Positions 15,088-23,889 of a stretch of DNA of 37,725 nucleotides are shown here, one piece after another. Position 1 is the stretch's first letter. Every line of letters begins with the position of its first letter. The stretch covers positions 1 to 37,725 of the forward strand of contig CAMUJH010000038.1 in assembly GCA_947089145.1 (NCBI GenBank), written 5' to 3'. The position numbers and the translations under genes are program-made. This DNA comes from an uncultured Hungatella sp. (GTDB lineage: Bacteria; Bacillota; Clostridia; Lachnospirales; Lachnospiraceae). The notes beneath the pieces are model-generated. The model did no database searches. It was not told where the DNA came from and saw nothing but the letters and a program-made list of their open reading frames with translations.

Positions 15088-16038
15088 TCATGAACCGTTT
15101 TCTGCCTGTTTTCCGCTGAGATAATCGAAATACAGCGGCAGGCCCCCTGTGTGGATAAACAGCACCCTTTCGTCTCCAGTCCCGTATTGTTTAAGCCATT
15201 TTTGCATCCCTGCATAGGCTTTTCCCGTATAAACCGGATCAAGGGCAATGCCGTGGCGTCCCATCATCTCTTCTATTACGTCCTCTATAGAAGAATCATA
15301 AAGCCCATAGCCTCCGCACCGATAATCCGTCTCAAAGCGGATCGCTTCATTCCCCTCCCCGGCATACCTTCTGACAGCTTCCATTCCTCTGTCCTTATCC
15401 CTGGCTACAGAGATTCCGATGATCTCTTCCTCTCCCCCGGCTTCCCTCTTTCCTGCCACAAGTCCGCCCTGGGTCATGCCTGTGCCGCTGGCATGGAAAA
15501 TATGAGTCAGCTTCACGCCGCTGTCTTTCTCCCATCTGCCTATTTCGTGGTATGCCTTCCGGTATGCCTGCCTGGCTGCGAGCTCATTGCCTGTCCCATA
15601 TTGGTTTCCATACAGGTAATATGGGCGATGCCCTTTCTTTTTCAGTTCCTCTAAAACCTGCGCCACCGTTTCCGCCACATGGCTTTTTTTGCATACAGCC
15701 AGCTGTGCGCCTGTACGCTCTGCAATCTGTCTGTTAAAGGTCTTGCTTGATGCGCCTTCTTCTTCAGAAACAAGTATCAGGCAGGGAATATCCCTGCTTT
15801 TACACAATCCAGCCATGGTCCGGTTTAAATTTGACCCAGGGCTTCCGTAGGAAACCATAAAGTCTCCGCCCTTTTGTTCCATGTCCTCCAGAAAAGCCAT
15901 GCCGATCCTGCACTTATTTCCCCCGAAGGAAAATCCCAGCAGGTCATCCCGCTTCATAAAAATGTCCTGGCCGCCTGGGAGCCTGCCTAAATATTGAACA
16001 GGCGTAGGCTCCAAAAGCAGTTCTTTCCTCATTATCAT
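15088..16038 (-). CDS. PLP-dependent D-cysteine desulfhydrase / ACC deaminase family enzyme
   Basis: This 316-residue fold-type II PLP enzyme has the Schiff-base lysine in FSFGGNKCRIG (about residues 36-46), preceded by the family signature FMKRDDLLG. Further family features are YGSPGSNLNRTMAG, the phosphate-binding HASGTGMTQGGL region and a C-terminal HTGG. Family members release H2S and pyruvate from D-cysteine, deaminate 1-aminocyclopropane-1-carboxylate, or act on other D-amino acids; sequence alone does not decide. The start at 16038 follows GAGGGGA; an extension to 16164 would overlap the upstream gene and lacks family similarity. It follows the flavodiiron gene after 67 bases. Confidence 0.85.
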   Translation of the reverse strand: MIMRKELLLEPTPVQYLGRLPGGQDIFMKRDDLLGFSFGGNKCRIGMAFLEDMEQKGGDFMVSYGSPGSNLNRTMAGLCKSRDIPCLILVSEEEGASSKTFNRQIAERTGAQLAVCKKSHVAETVAQVLEELKKKGHRPYYLYGNQYGTGNELAARQAYRKAYHEIGRWEKDSGVKLTHIFHASGTGMTQGGLVAGKREAGGEEEIIGISVARDKDRGMEAVRRYAGEGNEAIRFETDYRCGGYGLYDSSIEDVIEEMMGRHGIALDPVYTGKAYAGMQKWLKQYGTGDERVLFIHTGGLPLYFDYLSGKQAENGS

Positions 16039-16105
16039 GGTTCTTTCCCCTCTCTCGGGATGTGCCCCCTGCCTAAAATCCTGTCTCCGTAAGATTTTGG
16101 GGCTG

Positions 16106-17278
16106 TTATTCACCCTGTGCCAGCTGGTCTGCCAGCTGTCCCATAGCCTCCCTGCTGCCGGCATCCAGCGCAGAGCGGATGGTTACCGCCGGTTCTGCCA
16201 CTTTGATCTGTTTCATACCTTCAAACATGGTCCGCATAGTCTTTGCCGCCAGGGGAGCCCATGATCCGTTCTCCACAAGCCCCACGGTCCTCTTCTGGTA
16301 ATTCTTAGCCCTGAGATGGTGCAGGAAGCTTTCCATAGCCGGAAACAGCCCGCCGTCATAAGTCGCTGACGCCGCCGCCATGCGGTCATAGTAAAATGCC
16401 TTTCTCACTGCATAGGACACGTCCGTTCTGGTCAGATCCACAACCTCTACCTGGGTTTCGCCTCTGTCTTTCAGCATCTGAGCCAGCTCCTCTGCCGCCC
16501 TGGCCGTATTGCCGTGGATAGAAGCGCAGGCGATCATGACTCCGTGCGCTTCTGCCTCATAGCTGCTCCACTTGTTGTATTTTTCAAGGTAGAATCCCAG
16601 ATTCTCTTTCAGCACCGGCCCGTGAAGCGGGCAGATCATCCTGATATCCAGCCCTGCGGCCTTTTTCAGCAGCGCCTGAACCTGAATTCCGTATTTCCCC
16701 ACAATATTCAGATAATATCTGGCTGCCTCCTCACTCCATTGTTCCTCCAGCCCGGAATCGGTTCCAAAGGTGCCGAAGCCGTCAGCGGAAAATAGTATTT
16801 TTTCTGTCTGCTCATAGGTTACCATAACCTCCGGCCAGTGAACCATAGGAGCCATAAAAAACTGCAGCGTGTGGCGTCCCAAAGGCAGGGTGTCGCCTTC
16901 CTTCACCACCAGGCTTCTGCCCTCCATGTCCATATCAAAAAACTGCCTGATCATGGGAAATGTCTTGGCATTTCCCACGATCACCGCCTCGGGGTGAAGC
17001 TTGGCAAACCGGGCAATATTCGCCCCGTGGTCAGGCTCCATATGGGAGACTACCAGATAGTCCGCCTTTCTTCCCCCCAGAACCTTCTCTACCCTGGCAA
17101 GCCACTGATCCGTTCCCCGTGCATCTACCGTGTCCATTACAGCAGTCTTTTCATCCAGGATCACATAGGAATTGTAAGTAACCCCGTCCGGTACAGGATA
17201 CTGGCTTTCAAATAAATCCAGATCCGGATCTGCCACGCCTGCATATTGAACCGCTTCTGTCACTTCATATTTATCCAT
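16106..17278 (-). CDS. fprA: Flavodiiron protein (A-type flavoprotein; O2/NO reductase)
   Basis: This 390-residue cytosolic protein has a metallo-beta-lactamase-like domain (1-245) with the diiron ligands H79-x-E81-x-D83-H84 in SHMEPDHG, then H147, D166 and H219 (CPLHG). All usual ligand positions are filled. A flavodoxin domain (246-390) has the FMN loop SIHGNTARAAEE. In anaerobes such proteins reduce O2 to water or NO to N2O using electrons from rubredoxin. No rubredoxin domain is fused and none is encoded in the window. The start at 17278 (MDKYE) is set by GGAGG; five upstream codons are the ribosome site itself. It lies after the ABC exporter genes across a 119-base gap that contains a half copy of the 99-bp repeat. 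Confidence 0.95.
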   Translation of the reverse strand: MDKYEVTEAVQYAGVADPDLDLFESQYPVPDGVTYNSYVILDEKTAVMDTVDARGTDQWLARVEKVLGGRKADYLVVSHMEPDHGANIARFAKLHPEAVIVGNAKTFPMIRQFFDMDMEGRSLVVKEGDTLPLGRHTLQFFMAPMVHWPEVMVTYEQTEKILFSADGFGTFGTDSGLEEQWSEEAARYYLNIVGKYGIQVQALLKKAAGLDIRMICPLHGPVLKENLGFYLEKYNKWSSYEAEAHGVMIACASIHGNTARAAEELAQMLKDRGETQVEVVDLTRTDVSYAVRKAFYYDRMAAASATYDGGLFPAMESFLHHLRAKNYQKRTVGLVENGSWAPLAAKTMRTMFEGMKQIKVAEPAVTIRSALDAGSREAMGQLADQLAQGE

Positions 17279-17320
17279 GTTTTTTTCCTCCATTTTTTAT
17301 ATCTTCTCTTTTTACTATAA

Positions 17321-17375
17321 AAAATCCCGCCGCTCATTAAACGGCATGCATTCTGGGATGCCGAATGCGCCCGTA
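17321..17375 (-). repeat. Left-half copy of the 99-bp coding-compatible repeat
   Basis: The plus-strand core GGCATGCATTCTGGGATGCC aligns with the same positions of the full copies. On the minus strand it reads [15 protein letters not shown] in the shared frame before reaching a TAG. Similarity stops at about the middle of the full element. It lies 22 bases after the stop of the exporter gene at 17398. Confidence 0.75.
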
Positions 17376-17397
17376 AAGCCCTGTTTTCTATCTCCGG

Positions 17398-19245
17398 TCA
17401 TGTACCCGCAAACTGGCTGTTGTACAGCCGGGCATAAAACCCGCCTTTTTGCAGCAGTGCTTCATGATTCCCCTGCTCCACAATATGCCCGTCCCTCATA
17501 ACCAGGATCATGTCCGCCTCCTTTATGGTGGACAGGCGGTGGGCCACAATAAAGCTGGTTCTCCCTTCCATCATCTTGGCAAATGCCTTCTGTATCCGGA
17601 TCTCGGTCCTGGTATCAATGGACGATGTGGCCTCGTCAAGTATCAGCATAGGCGGAAGGCACAGCATAACCCTGGCAATGCACAGAAGCTGCTTCTGCCC
17701 CTGGGATAAGTTTCCCCCGTCCTCGGAAATTACCGTGTCATACCCTTTTGGCATGCGCTTAATAAAGCTGTGGGCATGGGCTTCCTTTGCCGCCTGAATA
17801 ATCTCCTCCTCAGACGCATCCTGTTTTCCATAGGCTATATTGTCCCGGATAGTTCCTGACTTCAGCCATGTTTCCTGAAGAACCATGCCATAATTGGCCC
17901 GCAGGCTCTTTCTGGTCATATGGCGGATATCAACCCCGTCCACCTTCACGCACCCTGAGTCCACGTCGTAAAACCGCATAAGCAGATTGATCACCGTGCT
18001 TTTTCCGCACCCTGTAGGTCCCACGATGGCGATCCTCTGCCCCGGCTTTACCTGCAGGTTAAAGTCTTCGATCAAAGGCACCTGCGGGTTGTAAGAAAAA
18101 TACACATGTTCCAGCCCAACGTTTCCCCGGGCATCCTCAAGCTCCACCGCGTCGCCATCCTCCGGCTTTAAAGGCTCCTGATCAATAAGGGCAAACACTC
18201 TTGCTGCCGATGCCAGTGCATTCTGCAGCTCTGTCACCACACCGGAGATCTCGTTAAACGGCTTGGTGTACTGGTTGGCATAGCTTAAAAAGCTGGACAG
18301 CTTCCCGACGGAAAGCAGCCCGTTAACCGCTGCATAAGCCCCTGTTACGCCTACGCTGGCATACACCAGCCCGTTTACAAACCGCGTTGCCGGATTGGTA
18401 ATGGAGGAAAAAAACGTGGCCTGCAGGCTGTAGCCCCGGAGCCTTTCATTGATCTCCTCAAAGCGCCTCCCGGCGTCTTCCTCATAGCCAAATGCCTGAA
18501 CCACCTTCTGGCTGCCCAGCATCTCGTCAATAAGCCCGGTCAGCTCCCCCCTGGTTTCCGACTGGCGCTTAAACATCGCATACGTTTTCCTGGCAATATA
18601 GCTTGCCACCAGCAGTGACACCGGGGTCACACAGACCACTACCAGGGCAATCCAGGCATTTACATAAAACATAAAGCCCAAGGTTCCCAAAATGGTCAGC
18701 ACGCCGGTAAAAAGCTGGGTAAAACCCATTAAAAGCCCGTCTGAAAACTGATCGATATCTGCAATAATACGGCTGATAATATCTCCTGACGGGTGGGAAT
18801 CAATATACTTAAGGGGAAGGTTCTCCAAATGGCCAAATGCCTTGGTTCGGATATCCTCCACCACGTGGTAGGTTATCTTATTGTTTATATGGTTCATCAG
18901 CCATTGGGACACTGCCGTAATGGATATCACGGCGGCCATTTTCCACAAAACCGCCTTCAGCCTTTCAAAGTCCACATTTCCCGCTTCTATAATCAGATCC
19001 ACCCCGTCGCCAATAAGAATCGGGGCATAGAGCGTAGTCACAACCGTAACCGCTGCCAGGCACAGAGACAGAAGGACTCCCCATTTGTAATGGCCTATAT
19101 AGTCAAGTATCCTCTTTACTATGAAAGTCTGACGCCCATTAGGCGGCATGCATTCCGGGATGCCAAGTGTGCCCGCCTGGCTTTCATGCGCAGCGGTGCC
19201 TCCCCTTCCGGACGCATGGGGATTTATGGTTGACTTATTCTTCAT
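17398..19245 (-). CDS. ABC exporter half-transporter, catalytic subunit, with an in-frame repeat insertion
   Basis: This 615-residue half-transporter has six membrane helices (about 55-325) and an ABC domain with Walker A GPTGCGKST (409-417), signature LSQGQ (513-517) and Walker B LILDE with catalytic E538. It pairs with the product of 19242-21002 to form a TM287/288- or LmrCD-like heterodimer. The intact glutamate marks this as the hydrolysing partner. The start at 19245 is fixed by GGAGGAGG and by the ATGA overlap with the upstream gene. Residues 9-41 are encoded exactly by the 99-bp repeat and precede RILDYIGHYKWG, where relatives normally begin. The family is usually about 575-600 residues. 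No other ATG with an RBS lies after the repeat. Confidence 0.93.
   Translation of the reverse strand: MKNKSTINPHASGRGGTAAHESQAGTLGIPECMPPNGRQTFIVKRILDYIGHYKWGVLLSLCLAAVTVVTTLYAPILIGDGVDLIIEAGNVDFERLKAVLWKMAAVISITAVSQWLMNHINNKITYHVVEDIRTKAFGHLENLPLKYIDSHPSGDIISRIIADIDQFSDGLLMGFTQLFTGVLTILGTLGFMFYVNAWIALVVVCVTPVSLLVASYIARKTYAMFKRQSETRGELTGLIDEMLGSQKVVQAFGYEEDAGRRFEEINERLRGYSLQATFFSSITNPATRFVNGLVYASVGVTGAYAAVNGLLSVGKLSSFLSYANQYTKPFNEISGVVTELQNALASAARVFALIDQEPLKPEDGDAVELEDARGNVGLEHVYFSYNPQVPLIEDFNLQVKPGQRIAIVGPTGCGKSTVINLLMRFYDVDSGCVKVDGVDIRHMTRKSLRANYGMVLQETWLKSGTIRDNIAYGKQDASEEEIIQAAKEAHAHSFIKRMPKGYDTVISEDGGNLSQGQKQLLCIARVMLCLPPMLILDEATSSIDTRTEIRIQKAFAKMMEGRTSFIVAHRLSTIKEADMILVMRDGHIVEQGNHEALLQKGGFYARLYNSQFAGT
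19123..19221 (-). repeat. Full copy of the 99-bp repeat, inside a coding sequence
   Basis: It aligns without gaps to 34054-34152 over 99 bases with about 19 differences by hand count. The length is a multiple of three, and it is translated in frame as residues 9-41 of the ABC exporter subunit ([32 protein letters not shown]). A GGCAT/ATGCC inverted repeat is kept in all left-half copies. Confidence 0.85.
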
Positions 19246-21002
19246 TGTGCCACCTCCTCCTTTGACAGCTGGGACAGACAGATTTCCCGATAAACCTGAC
19301 AATTTTCCAACAGCTCCTGATGTTTTCCAAGTCCAACCAGCTTTCCGTCGTCCAGCACCAGAATCTGATCTGCGTTCTTAATGGTAGTGGCCCGCTGGGA
19401 TACCATAAACACCGTCATATCTTTTGTGTCCTCACGGATGGCTTTCCGCAGAGCCGCATCTGTGGCAAAATCCAGGGCTGAGGCGCTGTCGTCCAGTATC
19501 AGGATCTCCGGCTGCCGCACCAGGGCCCTTGCAATGGTAAGCCGCTGTTTCTGGCCGCCGGAAAGGTTTTTCCCTCCCTGCTCAATCATCAGGTCCAGTC
19601 CCTGTTCCTTGCTCATTACCACTTCAGCGGCCTGGGCCGTATCTAAAGCCCTATGGATCTCCTGATCCGTGGCATCCTTTTTTCCCCATTTCATATTGTC
19701 CCGAAGGCTGCCTTTAAAAAGGACCGCTTTCTGAGGCACTATCCCGATTTTGCTCCTAAGGCCAGAAAGGGAATAATCCCTTACATCCACCCCGTCCACC
19801 AAAACCGCCCCCTTGGCGGCATCATAAAATCTAGGGATCAGGTTTACCAGCGAAGTCTTTCCGGAACCGGTTCCGCCAATAATGCCGATGGTCTGTCCCT
19901 TCATGGCTGAGAATGAAATCCGGCTTAAGGAAGGTTCTTTTGCCCCGGCATAGTAAAAATCCAGGTTCCTAAACTCCACTTTTGGAACTGCTTCACTTCC
20001 TGTCGCAGACGGCATCGGTCCGCTGCCATTATAAGCATCCCCGCTTTTTTCCACTATGGTGCTTTTCAGGGCAAAAATCCCGCTGATGCGGTTTGCGCAG
20101 GCCAGTGCCTTGGAAATGCTGATAATCAGGTTGGCCAGCTTCACCAGCTCCACCAGGATCTGAGACATGTAGTTAACCAGGGCCACCACCTCTCCCTGGG
20201 TGATAACGCCCTCTTCCACCTGCCATGCCCCGGTCCAGATGAGAACGATAATCGCCCCATTGATGAGCACATAGGTAACCGGGTTCATCAGGGCGGATAT
20301 CTTGCCCACAAACACCTGGAGCCGCACAAGGGTATCATTTTCCTGACCGAACTTGGCAGTTTCATCCTCCTGCCGATTAAAAGCCCTGACCACCCTTGCC
20401 CCCAAAAGGTTTTCTCTGGTGATAAGGAGCACCTGATCCAGCTGCTTCTGAACCTTCCTATATAAAGGCATGGTGATCAGCATAACTCCAAACACCACGA
20501 TGGAAAGCAGGGGAATGGCCACCGCAAAAATCAAAGCCGCCTTCACATTGATGGTAAATGCCATAATCATGGCACCGAACACAATAAACGGCGATCGGAG
20601 AAACAGCCTCAGGGTAAGGTTGATCCCGGCCTGCACCTGGTTTACGTCGCTGGTCATGCGGGTTACCAAAGTGGATGTCCCCGCCGTGTCAATCTCATTG
20701 TAAGACAAGGTGTTAATGTGCCGGAACAGATCGCCTCTCAGCCTTGTTCCAATGCCCACGGCTGCCTTTGCCGAAAAATACTGGGCTGTCAGAGAACAGG
20801 CAAGTCCCACGATCCCAAGAAGCACCAGGATTCCGCCTCTTCCCAGAATATATCCCATATCCCGGCTCTTAATACCCGTATCAATAATCTGCGCCATGAC
20901 AAGGGGCACAAAAAGCTCAAAGCTGGCCTCCAGAAGCTTAAAAAGAGGCCCTAAAATACTTTCAAGTTTATAATCCTTAAAGTATTTCAACAGATTTCTC
21001 AT
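19242..21002 (-). CDS. ABC exporter half-transporter with a degenerate ATP site
   Basis: This 586-residue half-transporter has a six-helix membrane domain (about 15-310) and an ABC domain with Walker A GGTGSGKT (376-383) and canonical signature LSGGQ (480-484). In its Walker B, LILDDSASALD, aspartate D505 replaces the catalytic glutamate. This is the pattern of the non-hydrolysing subunit in heterodimeric exporters (TM287, BmrC, LmrC), which export drugs, peptides or lipids. It overlaps the TrkA-type gene by 4 bases at its start, with GGAGG just before, and the partner gene by 4 bases at its end. The substrate is unknown. Confidence 0.94.
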   Translation of the reverse strand: MRNLLKYFKDYKLESILGPLFKLLEASFELFVPLVMAQIIDTGIKSRDMGYILGRGGILVLLGIVGLACSLTAQYFSAKAAVGIGTRLRGDLFRHINTLSYNEIDTAGTSTLVTRMTSDVNQVQAGINLTLRLFLRSPFIVFGAMIMAFTINVKAALIFAVAIPLLSIVVFGVMLITMPLYRKVQKQLDQVLLITRENLLGARVVRAFNRQEDETAKFGQENDTLVRLQVFVGKISALMNPVTYVLINGAIIVLIWTGAWQVEEGVITQGEVVALVNYMSQILVELVKLANLIISISKALACANRISGIFALKSTIVEKSGDAYNGSGPMPSATGSEAVPKVEFRNLDFYYAGAKEPSLSRISFSAMKGQTIGIIGGTGSGKTSLVNLIPRFYDAAKGAVLVDGVDVRDYSLSGLRSKIGIVPQKAVLFKGSLRDNMKWGKKDATDQEIHRALDTAQAAEVVMSKEQGLDLMIEQGGKNLSGGQKQRLTIARALVRQPEILILDDSASALDFATDAALRKAIREDTKDMTVFMVSQRATTIKNADQILVLDDGKLVGLGKHQELLENCQVYREICLSQLSKEEVAQ

Positions 21003-21652
21003 TTCATGTCCTCCAGCAATTTGTCAATGTCCACTTTCTTTCCGATTACCATCATGTGGTCATCAGACCGGATAATATAGTCTGCCGGAGGCATCAGGTT
21101 GGCCTCCCCGTTTCTCTTGGTTCCTAAAACGCTTACATGGTGCCTGTTGCGGATGTCTGACTCCCGCAGGCTCTTTCCCACCCACTGAGGAAGCGGCGGC
21201 GTTTCGTAGATGGAGTATTCGTCCGTCAGTTCAATATAGTCAAACACATGGTTCGCGCTGTACCGCACCGCCATCTTCTCCGCAATGTCCCTGTCCGGGT
21301 AGATGACTTCGTCGGCTCCGTTGCGCAGCAGAAACTTGGCATGGATATCCCGGTTGGCCTTGCTGACCACGTACCGGCCTCCCAGCTCCTTCACCATGCT
21401 GGTAATCTCCAGGCTGCTCTGGAAATTGGTTCCGATACAGATAAAGCAGATGTCAAAATTGTCGATTCCAAGGCTCCTTAATACGCTTTCATTGGTACAG
21501 TCCCCGATCTTCGCGCTGACCACATAGGGCAGCATTTCCTCCAGATTTTCCTCCACCTCGTCCACGATCATGATCTGGTTGCCCAGATCCGCCAGGTTTT
21601 TGCACAGATGGCGGCCGAACCGCCCCAGTCCGATAATTAAAATTGATTTCAT
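20999..21652 (-). CDS. KtrA/TrkA-type potassium channel regulatory subunit
   Basis: This 217-residue protein has an N-terminal RCK Rossmann domain with GLGRFGRHLCKNLA (residues 8-21) and the acidic end of strand 2 at IVDE (about 34), followed by GDCTNE. The C-terminal RCK_C domain runs from about 140. These subunits form octameric rings that gate KtrB in response to ATP/ADP or NAD(H), and RCK_C domains may bind c-di-AMP. The gene lies 16 bases after its membrane partner, with AGGAGG upstream, and overlaps the next exporter gene by 4 bases. The coupling to an exporter is unusual but may reflect only operon packing. Confidence 0.93.
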   Translation of the reverse strand: MKSILIIGLGRFGRHLCKNLADLGNQIMIVDEVEENLEEMLPYVVSAKIGDCTNESVLRSLGIDNFDICFICIGTNFQSSLEITSMVKELGGRYVVSKANRDIHAKFLLRNGADEVIYPDRDIAEKMAVRYSANHVFDYIELTDEYSIYETPPLPQWVGKSLRESDIRNRHHVSVLGTKRNGEANLMPPADYIIRSDDHMMVIGKKVDIDKLLEDMK

Positions 21653-21668
21653 AACTCATTTCCTCCTG

Positions 21669-23033
21669 CTATCCTACATTGATTCTCTCCACAGGGTTCT
21701 GCACCCTGATAAGCCTTTTCTGCTGGGTAAATGCCAGCGCAAAGGACATGCTTCCGATCCTGCCGCAGTACATCAGAAGCGCCACCAGAAACTTAGAAAC
21801 CGGTACCAGATCTCTGGTGACTCCTGTAGTCATTCCAGCCGTCCCAATGGCGGAAAAGGTTTCAAACAGGGTATCTGACAGCGGCAGAGGCTGAATCCCC
21901 ATAATAATCAGGGAAACCGTCAGCGCCAGAAACAGATTGATGACAAACACGGAACTGGCCTGCTTGATCACGTCGTCCTCCAGCCTCCGCCCCATAATAT
22001 TAACGCCGTAAGTCCTCTGGATGCTGGCATACACATAGAGAAGGAGCACGGCAATGGTGGTGGTCTTTACCCCGCCTGCCGTAGAGCCGGGGCTTCCCCC
22101 GATAAACATCAGGATAATGGTCAAAAATTTGCTTCCGTCTGTCAGCGCACCTGTATCTATGGTGTTAAACCCTGCGGTCCTGGCCGTCACGGAGCTGAAC
22201 AGGGAGGTCAGCACTTTCCCGCTAAAGCTCATGTCAGCCATCAGGTTGTCCTTTTCCAAAAAATAGAATGCCAGCCCGCCGCCAAACACCAGGACCGCAG
22301 TGACAATCAGAACGATTTTTGTCTGGAGAAGATATTTCCGAACCTGAAGCTTATGTCTGCTCAAGTCGTCCCATACAATGAATCCTGCGCCGCCGATAAT
22401 GATCAGGGACATGATCACCAGGTTTACCAGCCAGTCGTCATAATAGCCTGACAGGGAATTGTAAGGCTGCTGATGGCCCATAAGGTCAAACCCTGCATTG
22501 CAGAATGCTGACACTGCATGGAACACGCTGTAGAAAATCCCTCTCCACAAGCCATACTGAGGGACAAACCGGATAGCCAGAAGCAGCGCCCCCGTCCCCT
22601 CAAAGATGGCCGTTCCCTTAATGATCTTCTTGGTCAGCCTGACCACGCCGCCGATCTGCAGGGCGCTGGTGCTTTCCTGCATCAGCCCCCGCTCCCTTAA
22701 GCCGATCCGCCGCCTGAGCAAAATGGACAAAAACACGCCGATGGTAATAAAACCCAGTCCCCCGATCTGGATCAGCGCAATGATCACGATCTGCCCCATA
22801 AGGCTCCACTGGGTCCAGGTATCCGCCACCACAAGCCCTGTCACGCAGGAAGCGCTGGTAGCCGTAAACAAAGCCCCCAGAAAATCCATGCCCTGCCTGC
22901 TTTTGCTGGATACAGGCAGCATTAAAAGCAGGGTTCCTGCCATAATCAGCAGGAAAAATCCGAATGCGATAAACTGAGTCTGGCTTAACCCCCGCTTTTT
23001 CTCGGATCTCCCCGGCCTTTTCTTCTGTTTCAT
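21669..23033 (-). CDS. KtrB/TrkH-type potassium uptake channel subunit
   Basis: This 454-residue membrane protein has four M1-P-M2 repeats. The four selectivity-filter loops are visible: SASCVTGL (about 60-67), SAFCNAGFD, TARTAGFNT and AIGTAGMTTG. Each has the conserved glycine, as in Na+-dependent KtrB. The basic N-terminus (KQKKRPGRSEKKRG) is typical. The start at 23033 follows GGGGGAGAG; a longer frame to 23114 would overlap the upstream permease gene. It lies 22 bases after znuB. It takes up K+ together with the product of the next gene. Confidence 0.94.
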   Translation of the reverse strand: MKQKKRPGRSEKKRGLSQTQFIAFGFFLLIMAGTLLLMLPVSSKSRQGMDFLGALFTATSASCVTGLVVADTWTQWSLMGQIVIIALIQIGGLGFITIGVFLSILLRRRIGLRERGLMQESTSALQIGGVVRLTKKIIKGTAIFEGTGALLLAIRFVPQYGLWRGIFYSVFHAVSAFCNAGFDLMGHQQPYNSLSGYYDDWLVNLVIMSLIIIGGAGFIVWDDLSRHKLQVRKYLLQTKIVLIVTAVLVFGGGLAFYFLEKDNLMADMSFSGKVLTSLFSSVTARTAGFNTIDTGALTDGSKFLTIILMFIGGSPGSTAGGVKTTTIAVLLLYVYASIQRTYGVNIMGRRLEDDVIKQASSVFVINLFLALTVSLIIMGIQPLPLSDTLFETFSAIGTAGMTTGVTRDLVPVSKFLVALLMYCGRIGSMSFALAFTQQKRLIRVQNPVERINVG

Positions 23034-23055
23034 AATCGTCTCTCCCCCTTTTTCC

Positions 23056-23889
23056 TTACTTGTGTTTTCCAGCCAGAAAAGCGCCAATGCGCTGCGCAGC
23101 CCAAAACGCCGCAAATGCCCCCAGATTTGCCAGCACCACGCTGGCGCCGGCCGGCGTGGAAAAACGGTAGGATGCCGCCATGCCCAAGCAGAAGCAGATC
23201 ACTGCCACAATCCCTGATGACCACACCACCGCCCGGAAGCTTTTAAACACCTGCATGGATGTCAGCGCCGGGAAAATAATCAGGCTGGAAATCATCATGG
23301 CCCCCATCATCTGCATGCCCAGCACAATGGTTATCGCTGTCAGCACCGCTATGATCACATTGTACGCAGACACGTTTACCCCAGTGGCCCTGGCAAAGCT
23401 CTCGTCAAACGTCACGGCGAAAACCCTGTCATAGCAAAACACAAACAGCGCCAGAACCACAGCCGAAAGCGCGGCAGACAGCCTTACATCCCATGGGCTC
23501 ATGGCCAGAATGCTGCCGAACATGTAGCTGCTTACATCTGTAGTCATTCCCGTAGTCAGGGAGGTAACCACAATCCCCGCCGCAAGGGAGCCTGCGGAAA
23601 TCATGGCAATGGCTGCATCACTTTTTATTTTTCCGTTTTCTGTAATGCGAAGCAGGAAAAAAGCCGCAAGAACCACCACCGGAACAGACACGGCAAGAGG
23701 TGCCCACCCCATGGCCACAGCTATGGAAAGGGCGCCAAAGGACACATGGGACAGCCCGTCCCCAATCATGGAATACCGTTTCAGCACCAGGCTGACTCCC
23801 AGAAGAGCCGCGCATAAAGAAATCAGAATCCCTCCTGCCAGCGCCCGCACTAAAAACGGATAGGACAGCATTTCCCCAATCATCTTCAT
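23056..23889 (-). CDS. znuB: Zinc/manganese ABC transporter permease (ZnuB family)
   Basis: This 277-residue protein has about eight helices. It carries the ABC-3 family signatures VSLVLKRYSMIGDGLSHVSFG (residues 32-52) and the later SLIIFPALTS, which contacts the ATPase. It forms the membrane channel for metal delivered by the lipoprotein encoded at 24593-25633. The start at 23889 follows GGAGG and overlaps the ATPase gene stop by 4 bases. It could transport Mn rather than Zn; the His-rich loop in the binding protein favours Zn. Confidence 0.92.
   Translation of the reverse strand: MKMIGEMLSYPFLVRALAGGILISLCAALLGVSLVLKRYSMIGDGLSHVSFGALSIAVAMGWAPLAVSVPVVVLAAFFLLRITENGKIKSDAAIAMISAGSLAAGIVVTSLTTGMTTDVSSYMFGSILAMSPWDVRLSAALSAVVLALFVFCYDRVFAVTFDESFARATGVNVSAYNVIIAVLTAITIVLGMQMMGAMMISSLIIFPALTSMQVFKSFRAVVWSSGIVAVICFCLGMAASYRFSTPAGASVVLANLGAFAAFWAAQRIGAFLAGKHK

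Noticed and set aside
16039-16105. Attenuator hairpin before the PLP enzyme gene
   Set aside because: CCAAAATC and GATTTTAGG can pair with a bulge, but the stem is short, A/T-rich and without a T-run.
19242-21002. Broken ABC subunit because of its missing catalytic glutamate
   Set aside because: Asp in place of Glu with an intact LSGGQ is the normal state of the degenerate partner in heterodimeric exporters; the partner gene has the intact Glu.
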